Assembly (NCBI GenBank): GCA_900753645.1
Contig: CAADZW010000151.1
Location: forward strand, 1 to 7,654
Reading direction: 5' to 3'
Length of the DNA stretch: 7,654 nt
Origin: Bacilli bacterium
GTDB lineage: Bacteria; Bacillota_I; Bacilli_A; RF39; UBA660
A model generated the notes under the pieces. It made no database searches. It was not told where the DNA came from and worked only from the letters and a program-made list of their open reading frames with translations. Position 1 is the stretch's first letter; the number at the start of each line of letters is the position of its first letter. Shown one piece after another: positions 6,175 through 7,654 of the stretch. The translations under genes were made by a program, and so were the position numbers.

Positions 6175-6861
6175 ATGATTAAATTAGTCTTAGTAAGACA
6201 TGGAGAAAGTGTTTGGAATTTAGAGAATAAATTCACTGGATGGACTGATGTTGGTCTTACAGAAAAAGGTGTTTTAGAAGCTATCGAAGCCGGAAAAGTG
6301 TTAAAAAACAAAGGATTTACTTTCGATATTGCTTATACGTCAGTTTTGAAAAGGGCTAATGATACGTTAGATTATATTTTAAAAGAAATGAATTTGCATA
6401 TACCTATTTATTATAGTTATAAGTTAAATGAAAGACATTATGGTGCTTTACAGGGACTTAACAAAGATGAAACGAGAAAAAAATACGGTGAAGAGCAAGT
6501 AAAGCTATGGCGAAGAAGTGCGGATACAAGACCACCAGCTTTAACAGTCGATGATCCTCGTTATCCAGGAAATGATCCTAAATATAAAGATCTTCCCCAA
6601 GAGGATTTACCTTTGACAGAAAACTTAATCGATACGATCAAACGCGTTATTGAATACTGGAATAGCGACATTAAAGATAATATTATAAATGGCCAAAGAG
6701 TTATTATTGTCGCTCATGGTAATAGTTTAAGGGGATTAATTAAATATTTAGACAATTTATCTGATGAGGAAATTATGAATTTAGAGTTGGAAACTGGTAA
6801 TCCGATTTGCTATGAATTAGATGACAATTTAAAACCGATCCAACATTATTATTTAAAATAG
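6175..6861 (+). CDS. gpmA: 2,3-bisphosphoglycerate-dependent phosphoglycerate mutase
   Basis: This 228-aa cytoplasmic enzyme interconverts 3-phosphoglycerate and 2-phosphoglycerate in glycolysis through a phosphohistidine, using 2,3-bisphosphoglycerate as cofactor and no metal. The length is normal for dPGM. Seen: [10 protein letters not shown] (6-15) with catalytic His9, [13 protein letters not shown] (20-32), Arg60 in SVLKRA, Glu86 and His88 in [17 protein letters not shown] (112-121), [11 protein letters not shown] (145-155) and the second catalytic His181 in VAHGNSLRG. All catalytic positions are intact. GAGGAG (6162-6167) is 7 nt from the ATG. It lies 13 nt after the Fe-S scaffold gene and 7 nt before a TetR gene, so it is probably cotranscribed with metal and Fe-S functions, an unusual setting for a glycolytic gene. 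The other mutase type (iPGM) needs manganese; whether this genome also has one cannot be seen. Confidence 0.95.
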   Translation: MIKLVLVRHGESVWNLENKFTGWTDVGLTEKGVLEAIEAGKVLKNKGFTFDIAYTSVLKRANDTLDYILKEMNLHIPIYYSYKLNERHYGALQGLNKDETRKKYGEEQVKLWRRSADTRPPALTVDDPRYPGNDPKYKDLPQEDLPLTENLIDTIKRVIEYWNSDIKDNIINGQRVIIVAHGNSLRGLIKYLDNLSDEEIMNLELETGNPICYELDDNLKPIQHYYLK

Positions 6862-6868
6862 GTGCGGT

Positions 6869-7492
6869 ATGGGTGAAGTTAGAGAGCCAATCAAAAAAAA
6901 TTCGATTGCTAAAAAAAATAAAATAATTGCGGATGGTTTTGATCTGATTTGTAATAAAGGATATCACAATGTTAGTTGTGTTGATATCGCTAAATATTGT
7001 GGAGTATCAACGGGAATAATTTATCAGTATTTTAAGGATAAACGTGATATTTTTATCGAAGGGGTAAAATTATATTCTGACCGGATTATGTTTCCTATAA
7101 TTGATACAATCGCAAAGCAAAGCATTACCAAAGATAATCTTGAAATTATAATTAGAAAGACAATCCAAAAGTCAATCAAGCAAAACACGATGACTAAAAA
7201 AGCTCATCAAGAATTAATGTCGATGAGTTGTCTAGATAAAGAAGTTTTAAAAATATTTAGCGATAAGGAAATTGAAATTACTGACAAACTAGTTGTCATC
7301 TTAAAAAACAACGGGTTTAGTGCTGTAAATTTAAAAGAAAAAGTTCATTTGATTATTAACTTAATCGATGATTTATGCCATGAAACTGTTTATCACAAGC
7401 ATTCAAATATTAATTATGATATGTTACTAGATGAAACAGTTCGATTGATTATAGATATTTTAAAGGAGAATTATGAAAAGAACGACAGATAA
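6869..7492 (+). CDS. TetR/AcrR family transcriptional regulator
   Basis: This 207-aa one-component regulator would act as a DNA-binding dimer, usually a repressor released by a small ligand. The N-terminal DNA-binding domain is clear: helix 1 around 15-30, then the helix-turn-helix VDIAKYCGVSTGIIYQYFKDK (38-58), close to the family consensus. Residues 66-205 are all-helical ligand and dimer regions with no recognised ligand. A cluster of possible metal ligands (His160, Asp167, Asp168, Cys170, His171, His176, His178) lies in the last third; that it senses metal is speculation. AGGTG (6860-6864) overlaps the gpmA stop and is 4 nt from the ATG. The gene overlaps a CDF exporter gene by 20 nt, which points to control of that exporter or of the whole operon. 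The palindrome at 3710-3729 is a candidate operator. Confidence 0.9.
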   Translation: MGEVREPIKKNSIAKKNKIIADGFDLICNKGYHNVSCVDIAKYCGVSTGIIYQYFKDKRDIFIEGVKLYSDRIMFPIIDTIAKQSITKDNLEIIIRKTIQKSIKQNTMTKKAHQELMSMSCLDKEVLKIFSDKEIEITDKLVVILKNNGFSAVNLKEKVHLIINLIDDLCHETVYHKHSNINYDMLLDETVRLIIDILKENYEKNDR

Positions 7493-7654
7493 GAATATTT
7501 TAATCGCTTTTTTACTTAATATATCGTTTTCGATAATTGAATTTTTTGGAGGATTATTTACTAAAAGCATTTCAATATTATCTGATGCGATTCACGATTT
7601 TGCTGATGCTATTAGTATTGGTATATCGTATTTTTTAGAGAAGAAAAGTAAGCA
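7473..7654 (+). CDS. Cation diffusion facilitator (CDF) metal exporter, N-terminal part
   Basis: This gene runs off the right end; only the first 60 codons are visible and no stop is reached. The translation begins MKRTTDKNILIAFLLN, with a first membrane helix at about 9-29 and a second at about 34-54. The second contains SILSDAIHDFADAISIG, the CDF signature, in which His41 and Asp45 (HxxxD) occupy the transport-site positions. That pairing is the zinc-type arrangement of CzcD and ZnT; E. coli YiiP has Asp-Asp. It probably exports zinc or another divalent metal by proton exchange. AAAGGAG (7462-7468) inside the TetR gene is 4 nt from the ATG, and the 20-nt overlap makes it part of the same operon. 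It is the functional opposite of the ZIP importer at the operon's other end. Confidence 0.85.
   Translation, partial: MKRTTDKNILIAFLLNISFSIIEFFGGLFTKSISILSDAIHDFADAISIGISYFLEKKSK

Noticed and set aside
6773..6967. Minus-strand 64-aa open frame across the gpmA-TetR junction.
   Set aside because: Antisense to two clear genes and has no ribosome binding site or recognisable domain.

Overview
The window is AT-rich DNA (visibly about 70% A+T), with every supported gene on the + strand, Shine-Dalgarno motifs of the AGGAGG type, and TGG used for tryptophan. This fits a low-GC Firmicute, plausibly a Bacilli/Erysipelotrichia-type or Mollicutes-related gut lineage with the ordinary genetic code. The species cannot be named from the sequence. 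No rRNA, tRNA, CRISPR array or insertion sequence was found.

Region 1 (30-1528) is a two-gene ABC exporter of the YtrB/BcrA type: an ATPase and a six-helix permease whose stop and start codons overlap by one base. A 12-bp perfect hairpin with a T-run (1535-1578) probably ends this transcript.

Region 2 (1604-3623) carries two adjacent VanZ-family membrane proteins. The first is a VanZ-RDD fusion and the second a stand-alone VanZ. The first gene has an unusual leader: its only good Shine-Dalgarno lies 29 nt from the ATG, and a small hairpin sits in between. Folding that hairpin would leave 10 unpaired nucleotides between the two.

Region 3 (3675 to the window end) looks like one operon behind a near-consensus promoter (TTGACT, 17 nt, TATAAT). 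A perfect 8-4-8 palindrome lies at the expected transcription start. Gene order is: ZIP metal importer; SufC-like ATPase; SufB/SufD-like scaffold; 2,3-bisphosphoglycerate-dependent phosphoglycerate mutase; TetR regulator; and the start of a cation diffusion facilitator (CDF) metal exporter. Gaps are 7-13 nt, or the genes overlap. The SufC/SufB-like pair has no SufS, SufU or SufD beside it. It resembles the two-gene minimal SUF-like system (SMS, smsC-smsB) rather than the usual Firmicutes sufCDSUB operon. The scaffold keeps residues that align with the E. coli SufB scaffold pair Cys405/Glu434.

My reading, which is inference, is that region 3 couples divalent metal import, iron-sulfur cluster assembly, a metal-independent glycolytic mutase, metal export and a local repressor. 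The palindrome is the obvious candidate operator for that repressor.
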